A stretch of 64,000 nt of DNA from Botryosphaeria dothidea (Eukaryota > Ascomycota > Dothideomycetes > Botryosphaeriales > Botryosphaeriaceae): positions 868,001-932,000 of the forward strand of contig WWBZ02000062.1 of NCBI GenBank assembly GCA_011503125.2, read 5' to 3'. Position numbers and translations under genes: made by a program. The notes below the pieces were generated by a model, which had not been told where the DNA came from, did no database searches, and worked only from the letters and a program-made list of their open reading frames with translations. This document shows positions 42,636 through 54,859 of this stretch, one piece after another (within the stretch, counting starts at the first letter, position 1; every line of letters starts with the position of its first letter).

Positions 42636-44423
42636 TTACATGGCCCATTCAATACCCATCGCCCTCTTCGACATCCTCGCCGTCGCATTCGCGCTGGTGA
42701 AGTTGAAGTTGTTGCCGAAATCGCCCGTCTGGGTCGTGAAATCGCTGCGCTCGTTGAGGCTTTCAATGCGGCCGAGCAGGAACTCGAGCTGGCGGTAAGC
42801 AGCAGATGGCTGGTACTGCGGGACCTGTGTGTATTCACTCGTCAGTAAAGAAGCTTACTTAGGTGCTGGGCATTTCTTACCATGTGGCCGGACATCGCAA
42901 CCTCGACCCAAGTCAAACCACGCTCGGTGTGAGCGGTACCCATGATACCCGACGCGGCGAGCGTGCTCAGCGAAGCCTCGCTGTGGTAGGGGACGAAGAA
43001 TGGCTCGGTAGGGGCGGTCTGGAAGCCCTGGGCGCCGCCCCAGGTCATGTTCTGGATCATCAGGAGGGTGCCATTGGCAATGAGGATGAAGTCGAGGTTG
43101 CCGTGGGCGATGATGGAGCGGCCATTGGTGCGCTCAATGACGCTGGGGAGAACCGAAAGGCCGGAAGGCGGGGAGGTGTCGGTGTCGAGGACGCCGCTGG
43201 AGCACTCGTTCCACTCCTGGATGGGCGCGTTGATTGCCTTCTGGACGTCGGTGCGGTTGAAATAGACGCCTGTGCCCTCGGGGATGTAGTCGAACGAGCC
43301 GGGGAAGCCCAAGACGTCCCAGAGAAGCGGGCAGGTGGTGGCGACCTGGTAGATGTCGAAGCATGGGTTGACGGCGCTGACGGCATAGTAGATGTCGTCC
43401 CAAAGATCGCATCCGGCGGCATCGCCATCGACGTTCGGGGGCGTAGGCAGAGGACCCGCCGGAGGGAAAGTCAGGTAATCATTGAAGAAGTCGGTGTAGC
43501 CACACTCGTCCGCACGGTTGTGGATGTCGTCGGTGAAAGTCTTGTTGAGGTTGAACAGCGGTGCCCAGTAGTCAACAAAAGGAACAGCCGGGATCTGCTG
43601 TTGCACGACATCGTACGAAGTGCTGGGATCATAAATGAGGAAAGCTTGAGCATCGTAGTACGTCGTGTCGTTCTTGTTAAGCATGGCGTCCTACAGTGAC
43701 ACGTTAGACAAAAAGCTTAAGCAATCGAATTTGGAAAGAAAAGGAACGTACGGTGATGTAGGGAACGTAGTAGCCAGCGTAGGACTCTCCTGCAATGTAA
43801 ATCTTGCGGCCTTGCAGACCAAAGGTATCGACGAAGTTCTTCCAGAAACCAAGGAATTGAGCAGCAGCCTCTTCCTCGCTGGTAGCGGTAGGAGTGCCCT
43901 GAGTGAAGCCAGTGCCGACAGGTTGCTCAACCCAGACCATGTTGGTCAGATTCACCCAAGTGTAAGGGTTCTTCACGGGCTTGTACGTTCCATATTGCCA
44001 GAGCACCGGGCCGTTCTCCTGGAAGAAGCCCTCGAGAGACGAGCATCCAGGACCACCGTTGAGCCAAATGACAATCTCATCCGTGGCCTCCTCGTTCTCC
44101 GAGGGGAAGAACCAGAAGTACAGCTCGCTCGTCTCATTGGCCTTGTCAGAAATCGGGAGCAGACCGGCGTAAGACTCGCCGACATCGAAGTCGACCTCGG
44201 GAATGGCCGAGCCATCGACGGCGAACTTGGTGGTGTTGGCGTTCTGGGGGAGGATGGACTCGGCGCGCTTTTCGACCGTCGGGGGGAGCTTCTTCAGAAG
44301 ATCACCACGACGCGGGCGTGGCATCTCGGGCACCCTCTTTCCTGCATACTGGGCCGACCTTGCTTCGACGAGCAAGGACGAGGCGGCGAGCGCGCAAGCC
44401 GAGAGAAGGGTTGCGACGCGCAT
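42636..44423 (-). CDS. Secreted serine carboxypeptidase, family S10
   Basis: Acid exopeptidase that removes C-terminal residues. Exons on the minus strand: 44423-43752, 43690-42881 and 42824-42636, giving 556 residues. A signal peptide is clear (MRVATLLSACALAASSLLVEA), followed by a pro-segment with basic pairs. GGPGCSS is the oxyanion motif; the catalytic triad is Ser214 in GESYAG, Asp424 in HGNLDFIL and His493 in SGHM. Several NxT/NxS sequons fit a secreted glycoprotein. Each intron has a GTANG donor and keeps phase 0. It is the next gene to the S53 protease on the same strand, 1.8 kb apart. Confidence 0.95.
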
Positions 44424-46212
44424 GTTTCGAAACTGCTCTTGGCTTCTCAACTCAGGAATTGAGTGACAATGCTCGACCAAGAGACACAATTCGCAGCGGA
44501 GATTCGACGAAGGGCTGCGAAGAGCACGAAACCGGGCGCGAGGGGATAAAGAACGAGAAGGAGGAATTCGCAGCACAAGTTTCCCGCGGCCAGCGGCAGA
44601 CACCGGGGTGTAAGAGGTTTAGTATGTACACACAGCAGGGATGAGCAGCCAAGGCTTAGCCTCGTCGGGCAAGTAGCTTGGGGCAGCTTGTCTGTGCCTC
44701 GCGCGCACCCCGGCCGCGGCGGCGGTGGTGTTCGGTGGTTACATTGCGGCGGGCGGAGGTGGGCGACTCGACTGATGCACAGCAATAAAAATGACGCCTC
44801 GCCGTCCAGATAGTGGCGCTTCTCGAAGACCGCCCAGCTGCCGTTCTAGAAACCCAGAGCAGTCCGGCCTCGTGTTCCTTTCCATTAATTTTTCCGAGCC
44901 CAAAGAGAAATGAGAGAGAGGCCGAGAGCGGGGATCGTCGGGCTTGCCTGAGTCCTTCCTGCATCATCAACGAAACAAGGTCCAGGAAACCTGACGGGAG
45001 CTGAGCGAAAAGGGCCACACAAGGTTTCAGGCCGATGTCAGATCTCTGGTTTTGTCCGTCTTCCCGCATTCCACACCAGCAAGGGTTGCAGGAAACGCGG
45101 CAAGCTCCCGGCACTTATCCATGATGACATTGCGCATCTGCCTCCGAAATAGCGCGCGTCCTTTCGCCTTCCCGAAGCGTAGAAGTCGACCAAGAAACAC
45201 CCTCTTTCTCCCCATAGGTCAGTAGTCAAGGCCGCCTAGCGACGGCTGGCCTCGCCGGCCGCATCGTATTTCCTGACCGCTGAGTCGTCCCGCGGCGGCG
45301 GCGGCCATTTCTTCTGCACACACGCAAACCGAGCTGTCATCGCAAAGCCGCGCCATGTGCAGGCTGCGCCCCCTGACGTCTTTCTCCACACGAGAGCCCG
45401 CCCCGCCCGTCCGATAAGACCATTCCCAAAGAAGCAGCTCGAACAGCCAGTCTTCCGTTCAGGTACCCGCGCTTCTGTCCCACTCGGATCATGCGAGTAA
45501 TTGTTTTGTCTCTGTTGCTTATCAACGACAAGCCGGCCTACGCGACCTCGGCATGTTCCACTGGCGTAATGAGCGCGGAGAAGCGACGCGAAAGGGGGAG
45601 GGAAGAGAAAAGGTGGGAGTGAAGCGCGGGGCTTGCCAACCGACAAGCTTCGTCAAGCAGCGGCGTGGCAGCAGTCGCCAAGCGGCTCTGCAGCCGTCGT
45701 GGGGCAGACCAGAGCGAAGTGGCTGACGAGAAAACAGCCTACCGAGACGCTGCGCATTGCTATTGGTCCGTGAGTCGTAAATGGTCGGGCCCTCCGGCGC
45801 CCCATCGAGTTGGCCGAAGGAGCGCAGGATTAAACTCAAACCTCACGTCCAAATGACTAAGTAAGGTTCGCGGCGACGGAAGTGGCAACTCCAGTGAAAT
45901 ATACTTTGTAGCTTATAATGACGGTTAATGCGACCTGCCCTTCTGATGCTCGGCTTTGCAGCGGGGGTTTCCTGCATGATAGACAAAGTATTAATCCGGA
46001 TGCAAACCGGTAATGGTGATTCAAAGCAAACGTATCCAAGATAGTGCATCAACCGTCCATGGGCACTCTTCGATGAAAGGAGACATTGATCTGCCAGGAA
46101 AAAACATCGGACGGTAAACATTCACCAAGAAATTGGTTGAACTATTCATTCCATCTTCATTAATAAATCTAGATATCCGAGGCGTAGTAATATTTTGAAT
46201 ATCGCACTCCAC
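44424..46212. other. Intergenic, carboxypeptidase promoter and S53 3' region
   Basis: A 1.79-kb gap between two genes on the same strand. No additional gene was recognised; the frames in it lack domain features. Confidence 0.45.
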
Positions 46213-48246
46213 TTAGCTGCGGTAGCCGCCATACCTGTTCTGCACCGCCAACTTCAGGAGACCAGAGAAATCGGGGGTACCGAGTCCGGTAACAGGATCC
46301 CAGCCTTCGGTAGCGTTCCTAGAGATAATTTCAGTAATATACTTCATAAAGGACAAAAAGAAAACATACCAGCTAGCACCGGCCACGTAGGGTGCAGGCA
46401 GTCCAGAGTAAGTGTCCCTGCCCGTGCAGCCCCTGGAGCCGCCATCAACGATATCGGTCAGAGCGCTGACACCAGTGCTGTAGAGCCAAGGGTTCAACCA
46501 GCCCAGAGGAGCCTGGCCAGCCTCGACACGAGCCGAGTTGAGAAGGGCAACAACAGACGCAAAAGTGGGTGCCGACGCAGAAGTACCGCCAACGGTAATC
46601 TCCAACCCACCATCAATGACATGGAAGCGGTAACCTTGAGCAGCAACATCAGGGAAACCACGGCCGTTGGGGTTATACAAGCCATCCCACTGATCACCGA
46701 GGATGCCAAGGTACTTGGTGACAGCCTCATCCTGCCAGCTGGGACGCTCCCAGAGATCCGAGAAACCACCAGAGGAGAAAGAGACGGCCCTCTCGGGCTC
46801 AACCTGGTAAGTTCCGCCAACCGAAGTGACGTAAGGGCACGCAGCGGGGAAGATCGGGAGGAAGCGGGTCGTGTTCTTGCCGTCGTTGGTCTGGCAAGCA
46901 GAGCCGGGGCCGGTGTCACCAGAAGAAAACAGGACGGATACACCACGAGCACCAAGCTGACCGATCAGGTCACAGACCGACTTAGCGTAGCTTGCAGGAA
47001 CGCTCTGTTCATCCTCGCCGTAGGAAGTAGTAAGAGTGGTGGGAAGCTCAGAGTCAGGCTTCTTCAGCAGCTCGGTAAAGTACTCCAAATAAGGTTCGTT
47101 CGATGAGGCCGAGGCATCGGGCTGGTCAAGATCAGGGACCAGGGGGCCCCTGCCAGAGGTGTAGTAGTAAGTCACATCGAGAGGGTATACAAGCGGAACA
47201 GTGTACTGGATGTCCAAGTTGGCCTCAACGGAGTCATCAGAGGTGTCCTGGGGAAGGGTAGAGCCATTGATGGCGCCGAAGCTGAAGCTCTTGCCCTTGG
47301 CGAAAGGAGCATACTCGTCAACGAAAGAAGCGAGGTCATCATAGCGAGCATATTCCTCGAGGAAACCAGAAACGCCGAGGAAAGTCTTGTTGGCCTTGGG
47401 GGTGTAGCCCTCAATCTTGTACAGGTCCTTGAGACATTGAGTAGTAATGCTGGAGTTGCAAGCATTCGATACGTTGGCAGCAGCAACGAGAGATTTGTGG
47501 CCGAGAACCTCCTTGTCCAGAACCTGGCTCCTCTCGGGCCGGATCTGAGCAAAGCGAGTGGTGGGCTGGATCATGTTGATGTACTCGTGAAGTTCAGTGG
47601 GGATCGAGTACTGGAGAGTGCGGACCTTCTGGATGTTCTTGCGGATCTCGCTGCGGTAGACGTTGAACTTGGTGTCCATCATCTTCTCGGCCTGAGAGAC
47701 GGTGGCGACGAAGTTGATCCACTCTCCATCGTCCTCAATATCGTCACCGTTGATGCCTGAAGCCTCGAGCCACGAAACGATTGAGTCAGTGGCTTTGGCC
47801 TCGGGCCGGAGCATGGCCTTGAGCTCGTCGCGCTTCATGTGCTTGCCATAGTTCTTGGAGCCCGGCGTGGAGATATCCAACAGGGTCTGCTCGAACAGGG
47901 CTGGGTTGGGCTATGGACGGCGTCAGCGTGTCTTTCAAGTGATAAGGTGGTGAGGGCATGTAAGATTAATGTGAAACCGACGAAGCACCGCATGACGATA
48001 ACGCACACAGCCGAGGTTTCACGGCGTATGGTTCGCAGCCATTGTGCAAAAAGCGGACAGCGTTTCGCGTACCTGTTTAACCGCAATCATGAATCGCAGC
48101 TTCTGGGCGGCGTCAGGTGAGCCGACCTGGTGCCAGTTCTCGGGAATGTCACGCAGTTTCTCGAACAGCTCGGCAGCCGAGAAGCTGAGGCCATTGACGG
48201 CGCCGGCAACGGACAACAGTCCGGCAAGGAAAGTTGCGGCGCGCAT
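46213..48246 (-). CDS. Secreted sedolisin / tripeptidyl-peptidase, family S53
   Basis: Acid serine-carboxyl peptidase releasing tripeptides from proteins. Exons on the minus strand: 48246-48073, 47910-46370 and 46318-46213, giving 606 residues. A signal peptide (MRAATFLAGLLSVAGAVNG) is followed by a long pro-domain. The catalytic Glu and Asp are in SVEANLDIQY near residue 286, the oxyanion Asp is in SSGDTGPG and the nucleophile Ser is in GGTSASAP near 500. DIVDGGSRGC and GWDPVTGLG form the calcium-binding end. The last splice (TG|G) restores WNATEGWDP, conserved in the family. TATA-like sequence is at 48424-48429, about 180 bp upstream of the ATG. Confidence 0.96.
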
Positions 48247-49157
48247 CGTCACCAACGAGAGGAGCCTTAGACGGATGCGTCGAACGAAGGACGGGGATGA
48301 GGGAGACGCTCAACCAGCGAGGGACTTGCAGACGATTGCACGCCGGGGCGAACACAGTCAGATCCGCAGTTGGCAACGCGCAAGGTGAGATGAGGGGAGG
48401 GAGCAGCAGGCCGTGGGGAGAAATATATATTGTGTCAAGCACTGGAAACGCAGGGCCCGCACCTGTCTTGGCGCGTTTATTCACCGCAGCCGGCGGCCAG
48501 CTCTCGCGTGACGGCAGACTGTTGGTCCTTCCCCATTAGGTATGAACGCCTCTGTCGATCACGACTCGTCAAGCCTGCGAAACCCATGCACCCTTGTGTG
48601 ATCTGGCGGCTACCGTGTCTCCGTTCCACGCTTGTTTGCGCGCCGCAAGGAGGCCCTAAGAAATTCGAGGGGGCTCGGCATCCGCAGCTTGGGGATATGC
48701 GACCCGCTGCTGCTCGCCATTGGAGCTGGTAGTCCTGCGGCATTGGCGTTTCTGCAAATGGCGTTAGCGCACGTCATCCATTCGCTGCATCAAGGAGGAG
48801 CTTGCTTTTGGCCCAGTATCGCGCGCGACGGAATACACCTACGTTAGGGAGGTGCTTGCGCTCTTTGTCGTATCGCCATGACAAGATTTCCCTTGGGAAG
48901 CTTTTGCTGCGAGCCTTGGAGTAATGTCGCACCTCTTGGCCCGGCTCCCTTGCCACCAGATCCCCCCTGCCAGGTACAATCGACCGTCTCCACTATTTCT
49001 CATCTGAGTCCTACCGTGTCACTGTGCCTCCCGCTCTGTGTGTCTTGACAAGAGCAGCCATTGGATCTCACTGGGAAATAAAATGACTGAGCTTTTCTAC
49101 TACCGTGTCGTCGGCCCTAAGCCGCGTGGATGCATGCTAAGGAGTCTGCGCCAATTC
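48247..49157. promoter_or_regulatory. Promoter of the S53 protease
   Basis: A TATATAT-like box lies at 48424-48429 in an AT-rich patch 180 bp upstream of the protease ATG. CTTGGC (the reverse of GCCAAG, PacC-like) occurs at 48467-48472 and 48935-48940; two in 900 bp is close to chance. No gene was seen. Confidence 0.4.
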
Positions 49158-50791
49158 TTATCTCCTCCGCTTCCTTGGCGGCAGCTTGGTTGCCGGCTCG
49201 GCATCGCCAAAATCAAAGATGAGGCCGAACTCGTTTGGCGCGTCCTCGTATACTTTTTGCCTTTTGTTCGAGCGCGAGTCGTCCTTGGGATCCTGTTGCG
49301 ACACAAGGTCGCCGTCAGGATCAGGTTGCACAACAGGAAACGTGGGCAGCAACTCCTTGTCGACAGCCCTCGGATTTTCCCGCCACCAATCCTCTGTGGC
49401 CGATGCAAACCTGCTTCTTGACTTTCCAAGAGCCTCGCTTGCGGTCCATCGTGCGTTTGGGTCCCACTTCAGAAGGCCGCTGAGAAAGCTGACAGTCCCT
49501 TTGGATGATCTTGAGAGAAACCTCCGCTCTAGGTTATCTGCACGCCCGTGGGGCATAGACTCTCGCTGCCACTGAATCAAGTCCGGACAACCTATAGAAG
49601 AAAGAGCTCTGATGTCTTCAGGTGTAGGGCTTCCAAGCAGCTTGACAATCTGCGACAGTTGCTCGAGATCGTCGTTGCCGTCCAAGACAGGCACCTGAAG
49701 AAGCAATTCGCCAACTAACAGGCCGGCTGACCAGAGGTCGACTGAGGATGTGTAGTGAGAGCTGCCAAGGAGGAGTTCGGGTGCACGGTACCAGATCGTG
49801 GCGACGCCAGGTGTGAGCGGCCTTGAGGCCCATTCGCGTGCCATTCCGAAGTCAGCTGCCAACAGTCAGTCGGCCGCTTCAGGAATACATATCTAACACC
49901 GGGTCGCGGGCCGGCATACCTATTTTGAGGGTCCCTTTCCCGGTAAGGAGCAGATTTTCCATTTTTATGTCCCTAGGTCCCATCAGGAATGCGGCTGATA
50001 GACGCTAACAGGTATGGGCGTACCTGTGAATAATGTTTTTCCTATGCAGATATTCCAGGCCTTCGAGTAGCTGGCGTGTGAGACATTTTACTGAGACATG
50101 CATCAGCCATGATACGCGTCATAAGATCAGCTGCGCCATCAATACCTACCTTGGCTCAAGCTGAACTGGATCTGGTGTTTGTCTAGGAGGCTTGCCAAAT
50201 CCTGCGAACAGACTGGCAAAAGCCTCTGCCTAAAGGCAGAAGCAAATGAGCCAGCGAAATACTATCCCGAGCCCCTCAGACTTCCAGCGGGCACGTATTA
50301 CCAACCTGTTCGCAGTATTCCATCACCATGTACACGTCCTCCAGCACACTATCGTCAACGGCAACCTCGAGGAGGTTGATTACGTTCTGAGCTCGAAGGG
50401 ATCGCAGGATCGATATCTCGCGGAGCGCCGTAAGCGGAATGCCATTGCTGCGTTCGTATTCTAGGATTCGGATTTGCTTCAGAGCCACGACGGATCCGTT
50501 GCGCTTGTCGCGAGCGCGAGAGACGATGCCGTAGGCTGTTGGCGTTCAGCCAAGCGTCAGCAAAGACACTATAGCCGTCATGTGGGCAAAATCCGGGCAC
50601 TAACCACCTTCGCCGATCGCATTGAGCGTCTCGTAGGAGCTGATAGAGGAGCAGTTTCCTAGACGCAGGTTAGCTGGAAAAGCAATTAGCGGAAGCGACC
50701 CGTTTGCACCTAGAAACCCGTTGCTAAGGCTGAGATCGATTGGTTCGCCGGTGATGGAGAGGTGATTTGCGCTGCAATGCGAGTCATCCAT
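49158..50791 (-). CDS. CDK10/CDK11-like protein kinase
   Basis: CMGC Ser/Thr kinase with eight exons on the minus strand: 50791-50710, 50658-50605, 50535-50306, 50201-50150, 50090-50024, 49972-49920 and 49855-49158 are the seven I can place with confidence, and they sum to 411 residues with no further exon needed. Splicing yields FLGNCSSISSYETLNAIGEGAYGIV (ATP loop), VVALKQI (Lys), PLTALRE (the cyclin-binding helix, PISSLRE in CDK10 and PITSLRE in CDK11), HRDIKMENLL (catalytic loop), DFG, then ATIWYRAPE with the T-loop Thr. The C-terminal tail after the kinase ends in a basic PPRKRRR patch, a likely nuclear signal. Assignment to the CDK10/Ppk23 group rests on the N-terminal sequence and this helix; the cyclin partner is not known. 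Confidence 0.9.
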
Positions 50792-52250
50792 CGTTATTGC
50801 ACATAAGCAGCCGCTGGCTCATAGTGCAGGCTGTGATGATTGTGGCTGGTGTTTCTTTTGGTAGAGCTCCACAGCAGTCTGGATCGCGCTGACGGATGAA
50901 TATCGGCAGAACCACCCCGGCATGAGTCGAGTCTCCGCGGCTCGCCCCTGCTCACCGAGCCTCGTTGCCCCATTTCCTTGTTTGATGCGCATATCGGATG
51001 AGCGAGAGCATCGCCGAGCCCTTACTTGTCGCCAACTCCAAGCCTCAGCAACTGCACTCCCCATCGGCTGGATCAAGACAGAGAGGGGCAATCCGCTCTG
51101 ATTGGTCGGGCTTCACGCCCACATTCCAAGCTCCAGCTCCAGCTTCAGCTCCAGCTCCAGCTATTCGAGCTCCTGAAGCTCAAAGACTGCTGTCGCACGA
51201 AACTGTTTCAATCAGCCTATGCAGTGCTTTGGGAAATTCAGGATTATCGGCGTACCGGGGTCCTTGGTGCCTTCAACTCCGAGGCGCACGAATCCGATGC
51301 ATGCGATGAGCAGTCGCGCAAGCCGTTCCCAGAACGATCTGAGGGCTGACGAAGCTCCCAGACGTCCGAAGTTGTTTGTCGCCAAGGCGTCTGCTTTGGG
51401 AAATCAGCCGAGCTTCTGCCGCGGCCCAAACTCAGATTGCGACAGGCCCGAACGCTGCAATTCGCCGCAACACAAACATCAGTCTAGATACTTCACATGT
51501 TCGACCTCACGTTGCACACTGGCTTCGGGCCAAGGGGCCCGCGCAATGACTGCCAGAGACCTATGTTTGAACGGAGCTCCATGCCTGATGACGTTTGTCA
51601 GCCTCCGATGGCCTTCTGTCGGCAGCAGTGGGGGGTCGGCCGGATAGATAGGCTATCAGTGCCTCTGGCGCGGAAGCCGCTGCCAACACCCGCTCTGCCC
51701 TCTGGATGCCGAGAAAACGCATGCATGAGCCACGAATGCGTCAGATATCTGACATCCCGCCTCGTCGGCAATTCGTGGGTTCGGGATCCTGCGCATGCCC
51801 CATGCCCTGGCACCTGGGCTACGAGTGTCAGAACGTAACACAGCTTCAATATCGACGGCAGCCATATTTCCCTTTTAGACCTGGATTTAGGGTTTCAGCC
51901 TTCCTTGAGTCATGGTCGACACCGACATCTATTCGAAGAGTCAAGTAAATGACAGGAACAGGTGAAGATCGGATAGGCTTCTCAACCCGAGGGCCATGCG
52001 ATCTAGTCGGCCAAGGCCCTGCCCAGATCCTTGCGCCGTGTCCCGCGGGTTGACCTGCAAAGAATTGGATGATCCGGAATATGCTATCCCGCAAATGGCA
52101 GCGATGAGCTGGAGGAACCTTGGTAAGTGGTTGATAGCTGCACCGCTTTTTCGGACTGTTGGCATGAGCTTTTCTTTAAGAGCCCGTCGCCGCTCATTTT
52201 CTTAAAAGAGCCCTCGCTTCATCTTCTGCGGTTTGCGGACACTGCCGACC
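50792..52250. other. Divergent intergenic with a hexanucleotide repeat
   Basis: A 1.46-kb gap between the kinase and the amidase. A degenerate (AGCTCC)n repeat of about five and a half units is at 51129-51162. No gene was recognised. Confidence 0.5.
51129..51162. repeat. (AGCTCC) hexanucleotide repeat
   Basis: About five and a half units, one of them reading AGCTTC; AGCT makes each unit partly palindromic. Confidence 0.85.
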
Positions 52251-54340
52251 ATGTTTTCATGTTCTAGGCCTATGGCCTTGGGTTCCTACGCGCTCCTTCT
52301 GACTACTCTCGTCTCTTCAAGCAAAGCCTTGCTTTCCTCCACCGGCTTCACAGTGACTCTGAACGATGTCCCGTACTACATCTCACCGGACCCTGTAGCC
52401 ACCATCAATGTCACGAAGACCTTCGCTAGTGGCGCCAAGTCGGGATTTTTTACTCCGATATCAGTTGTGAGCACTGACATTGTCGCATTTTCTGGAGACG
52501 TCTTCGCGTCCATGGTGTCGAACTGGACCGAAACCGATGACGTCTTCCAAAATGGCTTCCTCCAAGGTAATTATTACGCAACATCTTGCTTTCAATTTTC
52601 ATAGTAGACATATCAGCCCCCATCAGTCACCAAATGAGGAACCGGGACAAATAATTGCTCCCTACTCTTTTCCACATTTGCCATTATGCTATGTATGTAC
52701 AAACGTGCTGACCCAATATAGGTGTCTACGTTCAGTACACCGGACCTGCTCAGTATGGCAAGACGCCACTTCACCCAAACCTTGGCAACATCTCTGTCCT
52801 GAGTTTCGACGTGCAAAGGGCAAATGCTATCCCACAGGGTCCATACTTCCTCTCCTCCAATGGAGACCTTCACCAGCCTTGGAGACTGTACTCCGATGTA
52901 ATGGGGGCCTTCTCTGAAACCACCATCCCAAACCCAGACGGTGGCTACAGTGTACTTCCCGCGAATATGCAAGGACAGTCTCTCGCGGTTGCTGTCCCAT
53001 CCCGCTTGTCTTACACCAAAACCGAGAAGAAGCCACTTGCAGGTGTTCGCTTAGGTGTGAAAGACATCTACGATGTTGCCGGAATGAAAACCAGCAATGG
53101 CAACCGTGCATGGTACCACTTCTACCCCGCGGCCAACACGACTGCTCTGGCAGTTCAGAGGCTCGTGGACGCTGGCGCCATTATTGTCGGAAAGATGAAG
53201 ACTTCCCAATTCGCTAACGGTGAGCGAGCTACTGCTGATTGGGTGGACTACCTTTCGCCATTCAACCCTCGTGGTGATGGTTACCAGCAGCCTTCATCCT
53301 CGTCATCTGGCCCCGGTGCTGGCGAAGGCGCCTATGAGTGGCTCGACATCACTCTCGGAAGCGACACCGGCGGCTCCGTTCGCGGACCTTCTCAAGCCCA
53401 AGGCCTCTTCGGCAATCGCCCCTCCCATGGTCTCGTCGAGCTCACCGACGTCATGCCCCTTGCCCCAGAGCTTGACACAGCAGGTCTCCTCACGCGCGAC
53501 CCTTCCCTATGGACCGCTGCCGCGAAGGCCATGTACTCCACCAACGTCACCATCACCTCCTCGTACCCCAAGCAAATCTTCCTCGTCGACTTCCCCACCG
53601 AAGCCGGCGAGTACGAAAGCGACGCGCTACTTCTTAACTTCGTCGACAAGCTCTCCACCTTCCTCGGCGCCAACACGACCGCCTTCAACATAACCACCGC
53701 CTGGTCCGCCGACAACCCCTCCGCGCCGCCCGTTACCGAGCTCCTCAACACCACCTACCCTCTCCTCATCTCCAAAGAGCAAACCCAGCTCGTCCGCGAC
53801 CCGTTCTACGCAGCCTACGCCGCCGCGCACGACGGCCGCCTTCCCTTCATCGACCCCGCGCCCCTCGCGCGCTGGTCCTACGGCGACAACAGCACCGCCA
53901 CCATCGCCGAAGCCGTCGCCAACAAGACGCAGTTCATGTCGTGGTTCAACAGCAGCGTGCTGGCGCCCGACGCGGAGACATGCTCGTCCTCCCTCCTCCT
54001 CTACGTCGGCAGCACCGAGGCCGACGTCGACTACCGCAACAAGTACGTCGACGCGCCGACGATCCCGTACGGCTTCAGCACGTCGCGCGTCTCCGTGTTT
54101 TCCGAGGCCCCGGACATGGTCGTGCCGATCGGCGCGGCGAGCTACAACTCGTCCATCACGAGCCACGAGGAGGTGCTGCCGGTGACGGTGGACTTCATGG
54201 CGGCCAAGGGGTGCGATGGGATGATCTTTTCGCTGGTGGAGGAGCTGGTGGCGGAGGGCATCATTGGCGTGAGCAAGGCGGGGAGGACGAATGTCGATGG
54301 TGGACCGATCCTGTTCAAGCGCAGTCAAGTAGGTCAGTGA
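52251..54340 (+). CDS. Secreted amidase-signature enzyme
   Basis: Two exons, 52251-52566 and 52722-54340 (155-nt intron), 644 residues. The signal sequence lies near the start ([18 protein letters not shown]); a second ATG at 52272 (MALGS) would give a tighter signal peptide. The amidase core has the catalytic Lys in [10 protein letters not shown] near residue 218 and the Gly/Ser-rich motif [10 protein letters not shown] near 320 with its two serines. Residues about 30-150 are an N-terminal extension found in some fungal amidases, with conserved-looking segments but no domain that I can name. Many NxT/NxS sequons fit secretion. The amide substrate is unknown. Confidence 0.9.
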
Positions 54341-54859
54341 GGTTTCCCAGAGGGGGGTCTCTACGGGCCTGGCCAGATGAGGGCGCTGGGTTGTGACGAA
54401 TTACAGATGATAAGACAGATAGACATAATAATATCATAGTATTTTATTTCCTATTCAAATGCTCCGAACGATGGTCTTCGACACACCAGCGCATTTACAC
54501 CTGAAAAATCATTCCAAGTTATCACGATGTTCGTTTCCATGAAAAACCTTGTAAATCTTTATCACCTGCGATCGTATACTAAAGTAATTTGTTTTTTCAT
54601 TTATGCTACCTACCATTGCTAAACCCTTGCAGAAAACCATACCATCCTCTCGTGACCTTGTCTGAAGATTTTCTTATCTTCTCCCATCTCCATGAAGATA
54701 AAGTTAGCACTACAACATCTCCATACTACATGAGTAGCCTCTATTTCCAGATCAGGGAAGAATCGTGTGGTTTAACAGTAGCATAAAGCAAGATGGGCTT
54801 GACTCGACCCGTCGTCCGGCTCAGCCTAACGTTCCCATCTTGATGGAGACGATCAAGCA
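54341..54859. other. Intergenic, AT-rich
   Basis: A 519-bp AT-rich gap between two convergent genes, holding both 3' ends. No gene seen. Confidence 0.55.

Noticed and set aside
48467..48940. PacC sites regulating the S53 protease
   Set aside because: Two GCCARG words in 900 bp is close to the chance expectation.
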